The notes: generated from the sequence alone by a model not told the origin. A stretch of DNA of 64,000 bases from Elysia crispata (GCA_033675545.1 JAWDGP010005352.1:1103501-1167500), one strand, 5' to 3'. Shown: positions 11,067 through 24,680, counted from the first letter of the stretch. Numbers and translations are program-made.

Positions 11067-11320
11067 CTTTAGGATTTCTGTGTGTCGTCGCACCATCTGC
11101 AAACCCTCTCTACGCCGCTCCCTTATCGCGTCCATTTCCATGGCAACCGGCCGTGTCGGATACATAAAGCGTCCTTTGTGGTCAAAATAAGAGCGTAAGT
11201 CACCGGGGTTAACAACGCGTCGCAATATTGCCTCGTTTCGCGTACGCGGTTGATTTTCCGGAAGGAGACGTATGCAATGAGGCTCAGCCGCGCAGCGCCG
11301 CCAGAAGCGAATGCCTCGAT
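11067..11320 (-). CDS. Possible internal exon of the same unrecognised gene
   Basis: The minus-strand open frame contains LRSYFDHKGRFMYPTRP and an Arg-rich helix (EMDAIRERRREGLQMVRRHT). It is preceded by a good pyrimidine tract and a GAAG acceptor (AG at 11322-11321), and followed by CTAAAG|GTAAGA with donor GT at 11066-11065. GC content is higher than in the flanks, as expected for an exon. The upstream open frame continues into a Phe/Leu-rich stretch that is just the translated pyrimidine tract. Earlier exons were not found. Function unknown; the short basic, helical style would suit a cytoskeletal or ciliary protein, but that is a guess. Confidence 0.45.
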
Positions 11321-11460
11321 CTTCAGAGAAAACTTGACAGAAAATATAAGATAAAAAGAATAAAAAGAAGAGGAATGCCTCGAGTTGACCTCTGCGGAGT
11401 GAGCGAGACTTTCTGAATTTATTTTTAGCTGCTGCACATGTCTTCACCTGAGAAACGACA

Positions 11461-12080
11461 AAACCAGGCTATTGCGGTTATTCGCTGAGAATTTTTATGT
11501 GAAAAAAAAGCCAAAATAGGAGCATTAATCTGGTAATAGGTCGTATTTATGACATTATTGATTGTGCTAAAAAAAACCACTTCAAATGGTATGTTTTTTT
11601 GTCTTGAGGAGGGGAGTTATTATATAAATATAGGTATATGTAAGTATGTCAATGCAATGTAATGCATTGGGTTCTGGGCGGAAACCCTACCAGTCTCACC
11701 GAGGCTAAAGCAGATGCTGAATGTAGGCCTAACTTAACAAGATGCCCAGTAGCAGAATCATAAAGGAAAAACTCTTTGGATATAAAACAATCCATCTGAA
11801 CTTGGAAGTTGCGACAGTTGTGGGGTAAATGACCGTGACGCTCGACAAGACTATATGTCCTAAATGTGTTTTTGTTTTCTTACTAATATATGTATACATT
11901 AATGTATCCTATGCTTGGAGGTTATATCAGCATTATGTGGATAGCTCTTAGAGTGTTAATAATAATAACAAAGGAAACACACAGTGTTCCCAGTCCACGC
12001 CAAAACTGAAAAGTATCGAGCTGATATTACTCTCTTAACAACTTTTCCCCTATGGCAGTTGTATGTACAAGCCAGCATGT
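11461..12080. other. Unassigned sequence
   Basis: AT-rich, with no exon, element or RNA gene that I can support. Confidence 0.4.
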
Positions 12081-12086
12081 GTGTGT

Positions 12087-12106
12087 GTATATATATATAT
12101 ATACCG

Positions 12107-12197
<91 letters not shown>
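12087..12197. repeat. (TA)n microsatellite
   Basis: About 50 TA units interrupted once by CCGGG near 12104-12108. The tract is self-complementary and could extrude a cruciform. Confidence 0.95.
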
Positions 12198-12204
<7 letters not shown>

Positions 12205-12775
12205 GAAGCCTTGATCAGGAATACTATATCTCTAAACATACTGAATCAACCTCAAAAACATTTAGATTTAAGTTTGGAATTAATTACTTTACTTTTTCAG
12301 TCCACTCCTTTAGATCAGAGTATTATTTTACATGATATTGAGCCTAATTAAGCTCATCTCTACTTCATATTATAATGAAGATCTAGGTCTATAATGTGTG
12401 CCTAATGGTCAATGAAATCCAACCTTTTTTCTGTAATTGCTGTAGGTCTTTGGACGGTTCACTGCCAGTCATTCTGCTAAGCTGAGTATTTCAAAAGAGC
12501 TATAAACAGGCTATTTGATCTGAATAGATACACTCGCAGAGATGTATCTTTAGTGGCTCCAAGATCCTGACTGGTTCAAAGATCCTTAATGGTCCTTCAT
12601 GATGCGTTCCTTGAACAGGCGTTCTTTGAACATTCGTTCACTTTGGTGCAAAACCACTTTCCCGCCACAGTATACAGAAAGATGATTTTTACATTTTGCC
12701 CTCCAACACAAAAATAAAATATGTTTATCCAACCTCTAAACTGTAATAACAACAATGTCTTGTAAATAATAATAA

Positions 12776-12935
12776 TTGTCTTCTTCCCCCTCCTCCTCCT
12801 TTTTCTTATCCTTGATCTTATTCTTGTTGTTATTATTTTTTTTGTCGCTTTTATTATTGTTGTTGTTGTTGCTGCTGTTCTTTTTCCCTCCTCCTCTTCC
12901 TTCTTTATCACCATCCTCATGTTCTTCTTCTTTCC
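12776..12935 (+). repeat. Pyrimidine-rich low-complexity tract
   Basis: Mixed TCC/TTC/TTG repeats, giving only low-complexity translations. Confidence 0.8.
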
Positions 12936-13565
12936 TTATTTTGACCATACCCAATTCTTTCATATCCTATCTCACACTATTTCCACCTCCCTCTGCCTGT
13001 CTGTCTTATGTATCTTTCTCTGTCTGTGTGTATGTCTCTCAAGATCTAGATCTGACTGAGTACGAGGTAGGCCTATGGCTCTTCTCCATCATCATCATCA
13101 TGGCAAAGCGTTAAAACTTAAGGGAGGTTGCAGAGAATAAGACAGGAAACTATAAATTGGATGAAGTTGATTGGTAGGATTTTTTTTTAACTTTCAGTGT
13201 TCCTTTTCTCCGTTTCGATCAGACAAATCAGCATGATAATGCCCGATCTGCTCGATGGAGACTCATGTAATTAACTCGATAGAAAGAAAGTTACGAGGCT
13301 GATGCATTTTTTTTGTCTTGCCAAATTTTTCAGAAAAAGTTTAAAAGAATACCTACTAGTTAACAAAGAAGGTGCAGTACTCAGACATGTCGTGATTTAT
13401 ATCTACTCTCATCAGCTCAGGGTAATTTTTCCACTTTTTTGGATTGGATCAGAGCCAGGAATTTCAGATCTGGCCTTTTCTCTAAAGTTTTCTCTTCTTT
13501 AAAAGCCGCTTTGTTCATATTAAAACATCTGAGATAGATTTTGGAACTTAAAATTTAAAAGGAAA

Positions 13566-13585
13566 GGGGGGGGGGGGGGGGGGGG
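13566..13585 (+). repeat. Poly(G) tract, 20 G
   Basis: Uninterrupted run of 20 G, a potential quadruplex former and slippage-prone site. Confidence 0.95.
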
Positions 13586-13589
13586 CGTA

Positions 13590-15468
13590 ATCAAAATGTA
13601 CAACACAGATCTCATTTGGATGTAATGTTTTTACCTCGCAGTCACTCTACCGTTTCTTTAAATTTGGGTTTCAGTTTTTGAGAAAATTGAAAAACAGAAT
13701 ATTAGGGCGCTTCGACGCACTGAATATTGCAATCCAAGTAAGCTGCATGAGGCGGGGAAGACAATCGTGTACTTCTCATTCAAAATTCAACAAACCAATA
13801 CAAGGCAGTATTATGTTTGGGTCAAAATTCTCTAAAACTACCATCCATCTCATTTTCAACAACAACAACAACAACATCCATGGCAACGGGCATTTTTTAC
13901 AATCGGCATATGTTTTGTCATCATCGACATCGTCATTAATTATCCCCTCCAGCAACATCTTGTTGAGTTAATAAAAGAGAAAGAATATTTAAATAAATGG
14001 ACATGACGGTACATTAAAAAAAAAAACAACAAAAGAAAGGTTAATACTAATTAAATTTTTTTTAATAATGCATCATTGCTCCATTATCTTTTGCTTTAAT
14101 AAAAATTTATTAACATATTATTTGCTCAATTAGATCAATGTTAAACAGTTTCAGTCAAATTGTCTTAATAAATTATCATATTATGCATGGTTGGGTATTA
14201 GGTGTTAGACTGAATTATAAATATCGTACTCCTCTACAACACAACAGAAATAAACGAAGATCAGAAGAATGACGCAAAAAATATACACCGCTTGTTAAAA
14301 GTTTGTGCTAATTACCTACGTTTCTGCATCTCTTAAGAGATCACTGGGAAACAGCGCCTACAAAAAGCGCACGCCGTCCGGTGGTTTGATCACTTCTGCT
14401 CCATTGGAATCATTTAAGAAGAAACTACGGTAGACCTAATCGAGAGTGTCCGTAAGGTATGTTCGTCACATTCAATATTAAGTGGCACAAAAGCCTCTTA
14501 CTATTAGAGTAACATGTATTCGTATGGCTGTGCGTGTGTTATTATATCGAATTGTAATAACTAGAGTAATTCTATTCGATATCGCCCGGTTGTAGAATAA
14601 CGGTCATTCAAAACAATTTAAGCTTTGATTTCAGCATAGAGAAGTGCATCTTTCTATAGAACGCCATATTATTGAATATGGTCGTATGACAATGTGGTGT
14701 GAACAGTGAGATTTTTCTCACTTATAATGTTGTAAATTTAAAAGAAAAGAGAAGAAACCTTGCCCCGGTAACAAAAGGAAGGTTTTCATGGTATTGCTCA
14801 AGACGAATCCTTGAGTAGTTTAGAGCTTTATAAATGAACTAAGAATACTATCATAAACCTTTAAACTTTCCTGTCGACCAACTCTTTTAAGAATGGTTTA
14901 TATCCCGTATAAAATCATCGCTTAATAAATAACAAAGAAACACGTAGGTAGGAAAAAAGGAGCAAAAACAAAAACAATAAAAAAAAAATAGACCCACCTA
15001 AAAAAAAACAAAACAAAGCAAAACAAAACTTATCAAAAACCAAACAAACAACGCAGTTCTGGCATTCAGTATTATTGGGGTACGTGAGCGAAAAACAGAA
15101 GATAAAACGAGGTGTTAGTTGGGAGCGAGATGATAAAAAATAAAGGGATTCTTTTTTTCAGCCGATGTCAATAAACACGCAGGAACTTTACGATGCACCG
15201 TAGCCCACGCCAAGGGCATTGTCTCACAATCGTCGGAAACTGATCGTACATTAGGCTCTTTGTTATCATCTTGAACAAATCTTAACGATTCTGAAATCAA
15301 AATAACCATAATCCGGCACCTCTCACTGGATAAACGGTTAAAAACAAGCCAGGAATAAACTCGGTGGGAAAGCAGAGACAAACATTACCTAGTTTTTGAT
15401 TACCATTCCTAGAAATTGAGATTTTCATCAAAAACTTGGAATCACCGGGCTTCTTGGATATCTTAATG
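13590..15468. other. Unassigned AT-rich sequence
   Basis: No gene seen. It contains A-rich stretches around 14940-15050 and a short (AAC)n at 13860-13875. Confidence 0.45.
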
Positions 15469-16274
15469 AAGTATTATATTATAGTTCTAGATTTTGATGC
15501 CGTATCCAAATCATACTTTATTTGCTTTGCTAATCACCGTTTGGATGAAAGTTAGTAGTTGTTCTAAAGTTTTAAACGTTCGCAAAGTCTAACCCATAAC
15601 TTTATACGGGGAGATATTATGGGATCGAACAAAAGAATGACATTATGAGATCATCAAAGTTCCCCCCTCCCCCCCATCAAATCTCACGTCATCAAAATGA
15701 GCTCCTTATAGTCGCTTTGTGTGAGGAAAAAATGATAGTGAATTAATGTCTTAAAAATAATAATAGCTTGAAAGTAAAGTCATGTATTAGCTATGATGAA
15801 AGGAAGAGACACAATGGGGTGAAGAAGAACACCAGCCCCACAAACATAACAAAATAAAACATAAAAAAGGTGCAGAAGTCATCGCTACATATCCCAAAGA
15901 TCATTCACAATTCTCTATAGAACCAATCAAACTTCTAACCTTGGTAATGTGAAATAAAAATAAAAGTTGTTAAAGCGCATAAAGAGCAACGATTCGACGG
16001 ACCTTATGATACTGCATTTCACACAATTTTATAATATACTTACCCATTGTGTTTAAATATAAAGGTGAAACGTAGTTCATAAAATTTATAATGTACAGAT
16101 CTCGTTGAAGAAAACACCAGACTAACGCCTAAGTGTGGCATCAAGTATTTGCATTGACGCCTCATCGAGCTGGCAGGAAAAAGAATTAGTTTGAAAAACA
16201 AGAAACTGATGAGCAAAGCAAATAAAGTATGATTTGGATACGGCATCAAAATCTAGAACTATAATATAATACTT
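15469..16274. repeat. Long inverted repeat, ~68-bp arms, ~670-bp loop
   Basis: The left arm 15469-15536 (AAGTATTATATTATAGTTCT... onward) is the reverse complement of 16207-16274 with one mismatch (15532/16211). No terminal transposon motif, TSD or coding sequence is visible. The arms are far closer to identity than the decayed surrounding DNA, suggesting a recent inverted duplication or a foldback element. Confidence 0.85.
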
Positions 16275-16815
16275 GACAATATAATTTCTAATTTGATAAA
16301 GAAAAAAGGGTTCAAAACTTGAAAAGCCTACGGCAAGAAGGGTATTTATCTGCATACATGCAAATTGCTTCAGCGAATGGGAAGAATGATATATTTACTT
16401 TACCCCTGCCTCTGGCAGAGACCACAGTTTCAATTGCTAAGGCAAAGATACGAATGCTCTTAGCGCATTAACACTGCATAATTTATTCATGATCTGAAGC
16501 CTATAAATACTCTGTATTGATGCCTTGATGCGCAATCACCTGTGTATCAATGCTTTGAACCTATTATCTTTCGGTATGAGAAGAAAAAAAAAAGTCTGGA
16601 CCTTCCAATTATTGATTGGTTTTGGCGCTAGAAAAGTAGTATCATACTTAAAGGCTCTATCCAGGAAACAACATGATTAACTTGAAATATGTCGACTAAC
16701 AACATGTCATAGACCAGGTTAAATTGTATTTAATCTAGATCTACAACGGAGGTCAAACTCACATTGATCTCACTTCTGGATCTTTTGTTTCAATCTTTTC
16801 TCTCTCTAACAAAAG

Positions 16816-18323
16816 ATGAATCGCGTCTGCATCTCAAGTCTTGCATTTCTTGCAGTGAGCATTGCAGCAGTCTTGGCAGCTCAACCATCCTTGGGGTCCC
16901 CTGTTCTCACAACAACTCTTGGAGAGGTTACTGGAACTGAAACGGAAGATTTCGGTCAAACTGTAGAAAGTTTCTATGGAATCCCGTTTGCCAAACCCCC
17001 TGTCGGAAATCTCCGCTTCCGTTCACCTGAAGCAGCAGAGCCCTGGGGTGCTCAGCCCATCGACGGCACGGTCAGGCCCCATGCTTGTTGGCAATCCATC
17101 GACACCGCGTTTGACAGATTTGAGGGCGTGGAGATGTGGAATCCAAGCACTGAGAGAGACGAAGACTGCCTCTACCTGAATGTGTGGAGACGGGCATTAC
17201 AGCCCGAAGATTCGCCTAAGACTATCATGGTGTGGATACACGGAGGAGGCTTCTGGTCCGGTTCCGCTGTATTGGATTTGTATGACGGAAGCGATTTGGC
17301 AGCAAGGAAAGACGTCATAGTGGTAACCATAGCGTATCGTCTGGGCCCACTGGGTTTCATGTACCTTGAAAACAACCCGGAAGTGCCAGGGAATGCTGGA
17401 CTTCTTGATCAGGTCATGGCTCTTCAGTGGGTCAAAGACAATGCAGTGAACCTTGGTGGTTCCCCTGACCTTATAACAATCTTTGGGCAGAGCTCTGGTG
17501 CGGTTAGTGTAGGATTTCATTTGTTGTCTCCTCTTTCAAAAAATCTCTACAGCTACGCTATCATGCAAAGTGGATCTCCCATCTCTCGCTGGGCCGTGAC
17601 GAATATTCAGAAAACTATCGACCGGGTAGCAAAACTGACCGCTAATGTATCGTGTCCAGTCTCTCTTAATGATCAGCTTTTGTCGTGCCTTCGGTCAGTG
17701 GACGCTCAGCTGTTGACTGACCAGCAGTGGATATTAGTGGAGGGCTGGTTTGACGTCCCAATTGGACCAATCGTAGATGGCATATTCCTCCCCAACCATC
17801 CACAGGACATGTTGAAAGTGGGTAACATTAGTGTAACCAGCGTTATCATGGGATTCACTTTGAACGATGGTATCATCCCGGCTCTTTACGGGTTCAAAGA
17901 TGATTTTCCCTTAAAGAGCAAAGGAGATGTGGAGAGAGATCCATTCCGAAACATTGTTTTATCTATAGCAGACTTTAACGCCACGTTTCAGACCGAGCTT
18001 TTAGCAGTCTACTCTCGAGAATTTGCCAATGCCAACAAACGCCGTATGAGAATACTAGACGCTGCCAGCGGGGATTCTCTGTTCAAATGCCCTATAGTTG
18101 ACTTTACTCGCCAGTACACAGAGGTCGGAGGTCACGTTTACCTGTACAGCTTTGAGCAGAAATACAGCAGCAACCCGTGGCCGGGCTGGCTGGGCGTCCC
18201 TCACCGCTCGGAAATCGAAGCTGTTTTCGGCGCCTCTCTTAATCCAGGTTCGACCAACACACAGGAGGAGAGGAATCTGACCAAGGAGGTCATGGAACTC
18301 TGGACAAGCTTCGCCAAGACTGG
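16816..18323 (+). CDS. Esterase copy 1, exon 1
   Basis: ATG at 16816 begins a hydrophobic leader. The exon ends ACTGG|GTACGT at 18323/18324, splitting Gly503. The same donor is used in copy 2. Confidence 0.92.
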
Positions 18324-18856
18324 GTACGTTTTCTATAGAAACAGAGATTCTCATAACAAAGCTTTAGATGTGCAAATTTCATCTTTTAAAATTCAGCATC
18401 AGGGTTCTGTGGTAAAGCCTTTCAATATATCGCTGGATGAAACCTGATAATTTCATTGTCAACAGAGCTTTTCTGGGTTTTGCTTACTTTAAAACAGTTC
18501 CATATTTGATCTTTTCAAGCTTATCTTGCTCCTCAATAAAATGCCGCAATCACTTAAGACTTTGATTTTTGAAGTACCAGTTAAAGATCGAAAGCAATGT
18601 CCATTATCAGACGAAAAGTTAAATTCGCAATAAAATAACAAGGAAAAATTTCCATGGAGACTCGAAAAGTTGCACCGGAAGGGCTTGTATCTTTTGTTTT
18701 CTCTTTGATAGATTTCCTGAATACCAGGAGGATACTTGGCCCATGTACTCCACAAGCCTCGAGGAATACTTCATAATCCGCGCAAATAGCACGCGCGTTG
18801 TGAGACGACCGAGAGAGCAGGCTTGCGCGGTGTGGAGAGCTCAGCCTCATCCCTAG
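16816..18856 (+). CDS. Secreted cholinesterase-type carboxylesterase, copy 1 (triad intact)
   Basis: Type-B carboxylesterase/cholinesterase of the alpha/beta-hydrolase fold, expected to hydrolyse carboxyl esters outside the cell. CDS = 16816-18323 + 18712-18856, 550 residues, after a 388-bp GT-AG intron. Seen: signal peptide ~1-22; oxyanion loop HGGGF 142-146; nucleophile elbow GQSSG with Ser226; acid Asp351 (LNDG, where AChE has Glu); His463 (VPHRSEIE). Trp108 in EMWNP matches the choline-binding Trp of AChE. Cysteines C91/C118, C280/C291 and C425/C541 match the three cholinesterase disulfides. Gln225 replaces the usual Glu before the serine. Five N-glycosylation sequons (N277, N337, N388, N487, N528). 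The protein ends soon after the ACAVW motif, with no visible tetramerisation or GPI tail. Reading through the donor would give a 543-residue form with an unrelated tail. Substrate unknown; acetylcholinesterase activity is not assured. Confidence 0.94.
18712..18856 (+). CDS. Esterase copy 1, terminal exon
   Basis: Acceptor TTTGATAG at 18704-18711, 145 bases, stop TAG 18854-18856. It encodes FPEYQEDTWPMYSTSLEEYF...ACAVW, the conserved C-terminal cholinesterase strand with the sixth disulfide cysteine. Confidence 0.9.
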
Positions 18857-18869
18857 AGAACCTTTGTGA

Positions 18870-18875
18870 AATAAA
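18870..18875 (+). promoter_or_regulatory. Poly(A) signal, esterase copy 1
   Basis: AATAAA 14 bases after the stop codon; this implies a very short 3' UTR. Confidence 0.5.
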
Positions 18876-18879
18876 GTGT

Positions 18880-20504
18880 GATGTTGCCGTCCCAACTCAC
18901 AAAAGTTTTAGTTCAGATTTCCTTAGTTTTTTTTTTCTCTTTTTTTTTCTGTTTTGGTGAAATTTGACACTATGACAATAAATTTATGTCATGTTCCATG
19001 GTTACATCATTTTTTGTGTGTTCACACAGGCACTGCCCATGCACTATCTTCATGTTAACGTTTTAATCTGCCTTTCTTTTCTAATCTATTGCACAAAGCT
19101 CTAATCTATACACTTCGTGTGTTTGTTCAAAGAGTTTGCAACCCTAAGTCTCCTTATGTACCCACAATGAGTATTCTAATTCTCGTTCTCTACTTATTTC
19201 TTAGAATCTCCTGATTATAAAAAAATTAATGCAATTCTATGCCTCTCTCAAAACGAGTTTGCTGGACCCATGTAATTGAGAAGCTTTTGCCTCTCAAAAG
19301 GTTTCAAAATTTCCTGTCTTCTTTCGACCATGGATGTCAAAGTTTGAGCGACACTATTTCAATGTCATCTTTCATAACTGTGAGTATTCAGAGCAGTCAT
19401 TCGGTGTTTTGTTTGTTTGTATATAAGTTTTAGTCCCTTCATTGATCCGTGCGGACAATTATTGTTTTTTTGGATGATACCAAAAATTGTAGCGGCAGAA
19501 TACAGATATTCGTGCATACTTGTCAAAGGGCACACTCAGAAATTATAACATATGTATAGCTCTTTCATACTCATAGCAGCTATTTCAGGTACTTCCATAT
19601 TTTTTAAAGTTCAATTTTTTTCAAAGAGATTCTTACAGAGACAGCGGTACTCCGTCAAGTTAGGGATGGGGCCAGTGGACCCCTTTCCCCCTACCCCTTA
19701 CATTAATTTACCTGCGCCTCACGGTAGCTGCTGCCAATAACAATTCAGGCTGTCGTACTCGATTGGAGAGAAGCGCACACAGAGCCGAACATGTCATCAG
19801 ACCAATAGTTTAATGATACTAGAGCCGACATAATTCTTTTATTAGAATAAAGGGAAGCAACAAGCCGATACGCAGTCACATCTACTTCTCGCTTTGACAT
19901 CACCATACAGAGTAAGCCACGGCTGATAAATGTTTTCTCATGATCTGTAGGTGACATCTGTTGAGTGCACCAGGCCGGGCTAGGGGTCACGGCTCAACCC
20001 GACTCAATAGAGTGGAGAGATTAGTCGAACTAATACAGCAATAAATCATGATATAACGCTAAGCAATACGATTAATGAACATTCTTGCAGATTTTAATCC
20101 ACCGTTTGACCTTCCAAAACATTTTGATGCTCATTAGGTATGTAGACTGTTCGCTGGAAATAGCGCAAGGGAAATGTTATTGAAGTTAAGAAATGACACG
20201 TTTACGACAGCAAGTCGACAAAACTAGAACGCGGCTTATGAAATAATGCAATTAATGTGCATGAATGAAAGCAAAAACTATTGAAATGATTCTGAATTAC
20301 TAGGTCACTGTGTGGAAGATTATCATTTGATAAAAAAAAAGCTTTTAGTTCCTGTTATCTCACACTTGACAGCGCGGGGAATATGAAAGTACCGATGGTC
20401 TTTCTACAAATGTGAATTGTCCCAATATCAACTTACGCGTTAAAATAGGAAGGCAAAAAATTAATGCCAAGTCCTGAATCGATCACTCCATCATTCTTCT
20501 CTCT

Positions 20505-20505
<1 letters not shown>
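18880..20505. other. Intergenic, no gene seen
   Basis: Between the first esterase gene and the (CT)n cluster. AT-rich sequence without recognised exons or elements. Confidence 0.5.
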
Positions 20506-21295
<790 letters not shown>

Positions 21296-21419
21296 CTATC
21301 AAAAATATCATTTGCCCTCTGCGTGTGTATCGATAAATCACTAACTGTCTTTGTTACACATCTGCATTATGCTTTGACAAACATCATAATATTTTCTATC
21401 CTCTTTCAAATCTAGTCGA

Positions 21420-22210
21420 CGTATGTAGATCAGGGAAACCACTTTTCTTTAGACTGTTGTAATAGCAGGCGTAAACCATAAAGCAAACATTCACAGATAC
21501 CAGCAGAACACAACAGAAAGAAAACGTTGGTCCCTACGACAGAACAAGACCCTTGGTTCTTTCGTTTCTTTGAATCAACTAATCTCAAGAACAACTTGCG
21601 TTTTACACCTATTACTGGCTAGGATTTTTTCCGCCCAGTATATACGATTTTATTTTCTAAGATTTATTTGAAACTAAAGATATAATACAGAGTTCAAAAA
21701 GTTTTGTTCCGTTTGTATTATCTCCTGCCCTTTTCACTAAGTTCGCAACCGATTAAACATCATCATTAAGTAGGTTAATCGCATTAAAAAACAAAGTAAT
21801 ATGACCGTAAGTTTGTTTACTCATATTCAGAGAGGATCACGGTCTAAACTTGGCCGATAAATTAATCTTTTAGAAAACTATAAATAAAGGAGGGGCAAAG
21901 CCTCCTAGTAATTCTACCTCGTCACGTCCATGCTGGCTGTCACAGAGGTCGACAAACGAGGTAGGTATGGCACACAACTCACGCTTTTTTTCATATAAAG
22001 CTTTGCTCTAACGCATTATAACTTTTTTTTTTGAAAAAAAAACCCATAATTAATTAATGCTCGATTTCTTCCAACGTACCCAAGTGAAGCCCTGTCTCGT
22101 CTAATAAACTAAAAGTTATGTTATCTACTTTTGGCGCATTATCATTTATCTTTGTTTTATTTTTACCTTGATTGGGCAGTGTGTTCGAAGACATTGGTAT
22201 TTTACTTTGC
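21420..22210. other. Intergenic, no gene seen
   Basis: AT-rich unique-looking sequence with no supported feature. Confidence 0.45.
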
Positions 22211-22212
22211 AC

Positions 22213-22545
22213 ACGGCGGTAGTTCTTGATATTTTAACATCGCAAAGTTCATTAGTTGTTATTTTTACTTCGCAAAGTTAAGTAGTTCTATTTTTTTAAA
22301 GTTTTTACTTAGGGCGGCAGTTCTTGATGTTTTAAACTTCTCAGAGGACGGTAGTTCTTGCTGTTTTAATTTGTGGAGGGCAGTAGTTATTGATATTTCA
22401 AACTTCCCACAGGTCGATAAATTCTGATATTTCAAATTTACTGAAAGCGGTAAATCCTGATATTTCAAACTTGCAGAAGGTGATATATCTTGATATTTCA
22501 AACTTCACATAGGGCGGTAGATCTTGATATTTCAAACTTCGCATT
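22213..22545 (-). repeat. Degenerate 33-bp minisatellite
   Basis: The core GGCGGTAGnTCTTGATATTT followed by CAAACTTC recurs near 22313, 22346, 22378, 22411, 22446, 22479 and 22512, a spacing of 32-35 bp. Older, shorter copies lie from 22213. One outlier resembling it occurs near 22662. Confidence 0.8.
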
Positions 22546-23172
22546 CGCAAAGAAAAAAAAGAAGGGGGAAAGGAGGAGGTTGGTAGGGAGGAGAGGAGAT
22601 GTTGGTGCTTTAAAATTCAACAGAATACCTTGGATATTTAATTTCACAGTTGATGATAGAAAGCGGTAGGTCCCGATGTTTTCATTGTACAAAACGATTT
22701 TGTATGTTATCTCCACAACCCCCCCCCCCACACACACACATACATTGATGTTTTTTTTTTCGGAACAGAAAAAGTAATCCTCGCTTCGTCTTAAATACCT
22801 GAACAGATGGCATTCAATCTTCATGTTTTACATGGCCATGGAAACAGAAGAAAGAAAGTCTTGATATCGTTAAACCTTGCACGTAGGAATGGAAAGCAGG
22901 TTGATATAGAGTGACCGACTTGCTTGAGACTCGCTTAAACCATACAGTTGTTAATCCCCATGAAATTGAGTTGAAAGAAACATAAGTAAAAATCCCTGCA
23001 CTAAAGCCTTCAATTTTTTTAGCTTCCATTCAAAGGCAATATATCACAATATTTGTGCAGCAGGAACGTAACATCCTTAGATATATTGTAACATTTCTGA
23101 TAAAGGGTTAGATTTAGGAAGATTTAGATTGATCTATGCAAGTTAACCATTTTAAGACAATATTCCCAGAAG

Positions 23173-24680
23173 ATGGCAGACATCTGCAGCTCAAGTCTCG
23201 CATTCATCGCCGTGTGCACTGCACTAGCCTTCACAACTCAACCATCCTCGGGGACCCCTGTTCTCACAACAACTCTTGGAGAGGTTACTGGAACTGAAAC
23301 GGTAGATTTCGGACAAACTGTAGAAAGTTTCTATGGAATCCCGTTTGCCAAACCTCCTGTTGGAAATCTCCGCTTCCGTTCACCTGAAGCAGCAGAGCCC
23401 TGGGATGCTCAGCCCATCGACGGCACGATCAGACCCCATGCTTGTTGGCAATCTATCGACACCGCGTTTGACAGATTTGAGGGCGTGGAGATGTGGAACC
23501 CAAACACTGAGAGAGACGAAGACTGCCTCTACCTGAATGTGTGGAGACGGGCACGACAGCCCGGAGATTCGCCTAAGACTATCATGGTGTGGATACACGG
23601 AGGAGGCTTCTGGTCCGGTTCCGCTGTATTGGATTTGTATGACGGAAGCGATTTGGCAGCAAGGAAAGACGTCATAGTGGTAACCATAGCGTATCGTCTG
23701 GGCCCACTGGGTTTCATGTACCTTGAAAACAACCCGGAAGTACCAGGGAACGCTGGACTACTCGACCAGGTCATGGCTCTTCAGTGGGTCAAGGACAATG
23801 CAGTAAACCTTGGTGGTTCCCCTGACGACATAACAATCTTTGGGCAGGGCTCTGGTGCAGTTAGTGTGGGTTTCCATTTGTTCTCTCCCCAATCCAGAGA
23901 TCTCTTCAAGAAGGCTATCATGGAGAGTGGGTCCCCCATCTCCCGCTGGGCTGTAACGGACGCTCAAAAAAGTGTTGAAAAAGTGGCAAAACTGGCAACC
24001 GCAGTATCCTGTCCAGTCTCTCTTGGCGACCAGCTCCTCTCATGCTTGCGGACAGTGGATGCGCAAGTCTTGACTGACAGGCAGTGGATGTTGATAGATA
24101 AATGGTTTGAGGTCCCTATTGGACCAATCGTAGATGGCTCATTTCTCCCTAGTACCCCATGGGATATGCTGAAATCTGGTGACGTTCATGCAACCAAAGT
24201 AATTATCGGGTACAATCTGAATGATGGTCTCATCCCGGCGCTATACGGGTTTAAGGACGACTTACCGTTAAGCGAAGACGGGGCTATAAATAGAGATCCA
24301 TTCCGAGATGCTGTTTTAACCGTGGCCGACCAGGACACGACCCTTCAGACCGAGCTTTTAGCAGTCTACTCTCGAGAATTTGCCGATGCCAACAAACGGC
24401 GCATGAGAATACTAGACGCTGCCATCGGAGATTCTCTGTTCAAATGCCCTATAGTTGATTTTGCCCGCCTGTACACAGAGGTCGGAGGTCACGTTTACCT
24501 GTACAGCTTTGAGCAGAAATACAGCAGCAACCCGTGGCCGGGTTGGGTGGCCGTCCCTTATCGCTCTGAAATCGAAGCTGTCTTCGGCGCCTCTCTTAAT
24601 CCAGGTTCGACCAACACCCAGGAGGAGAAGGATCTAACCAAGGAGGTCATGGAACTCTGGACAAGCTTCGCCAAGACTGG
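23173..24680 (+). CDS. Esterase-like copy 2, exon 1
   Basis: 1508 bases, the same length as exon 1 of copy 1, ending ACTGG|GTACGT. Reading on into the intron gives a false tail of ~22 residues. Confidence 0.92.

Noticed and set aside
12027..12351. Tyr-Ile repeat frames
   Set aside because: Translation of the (TA)n microsatellite.
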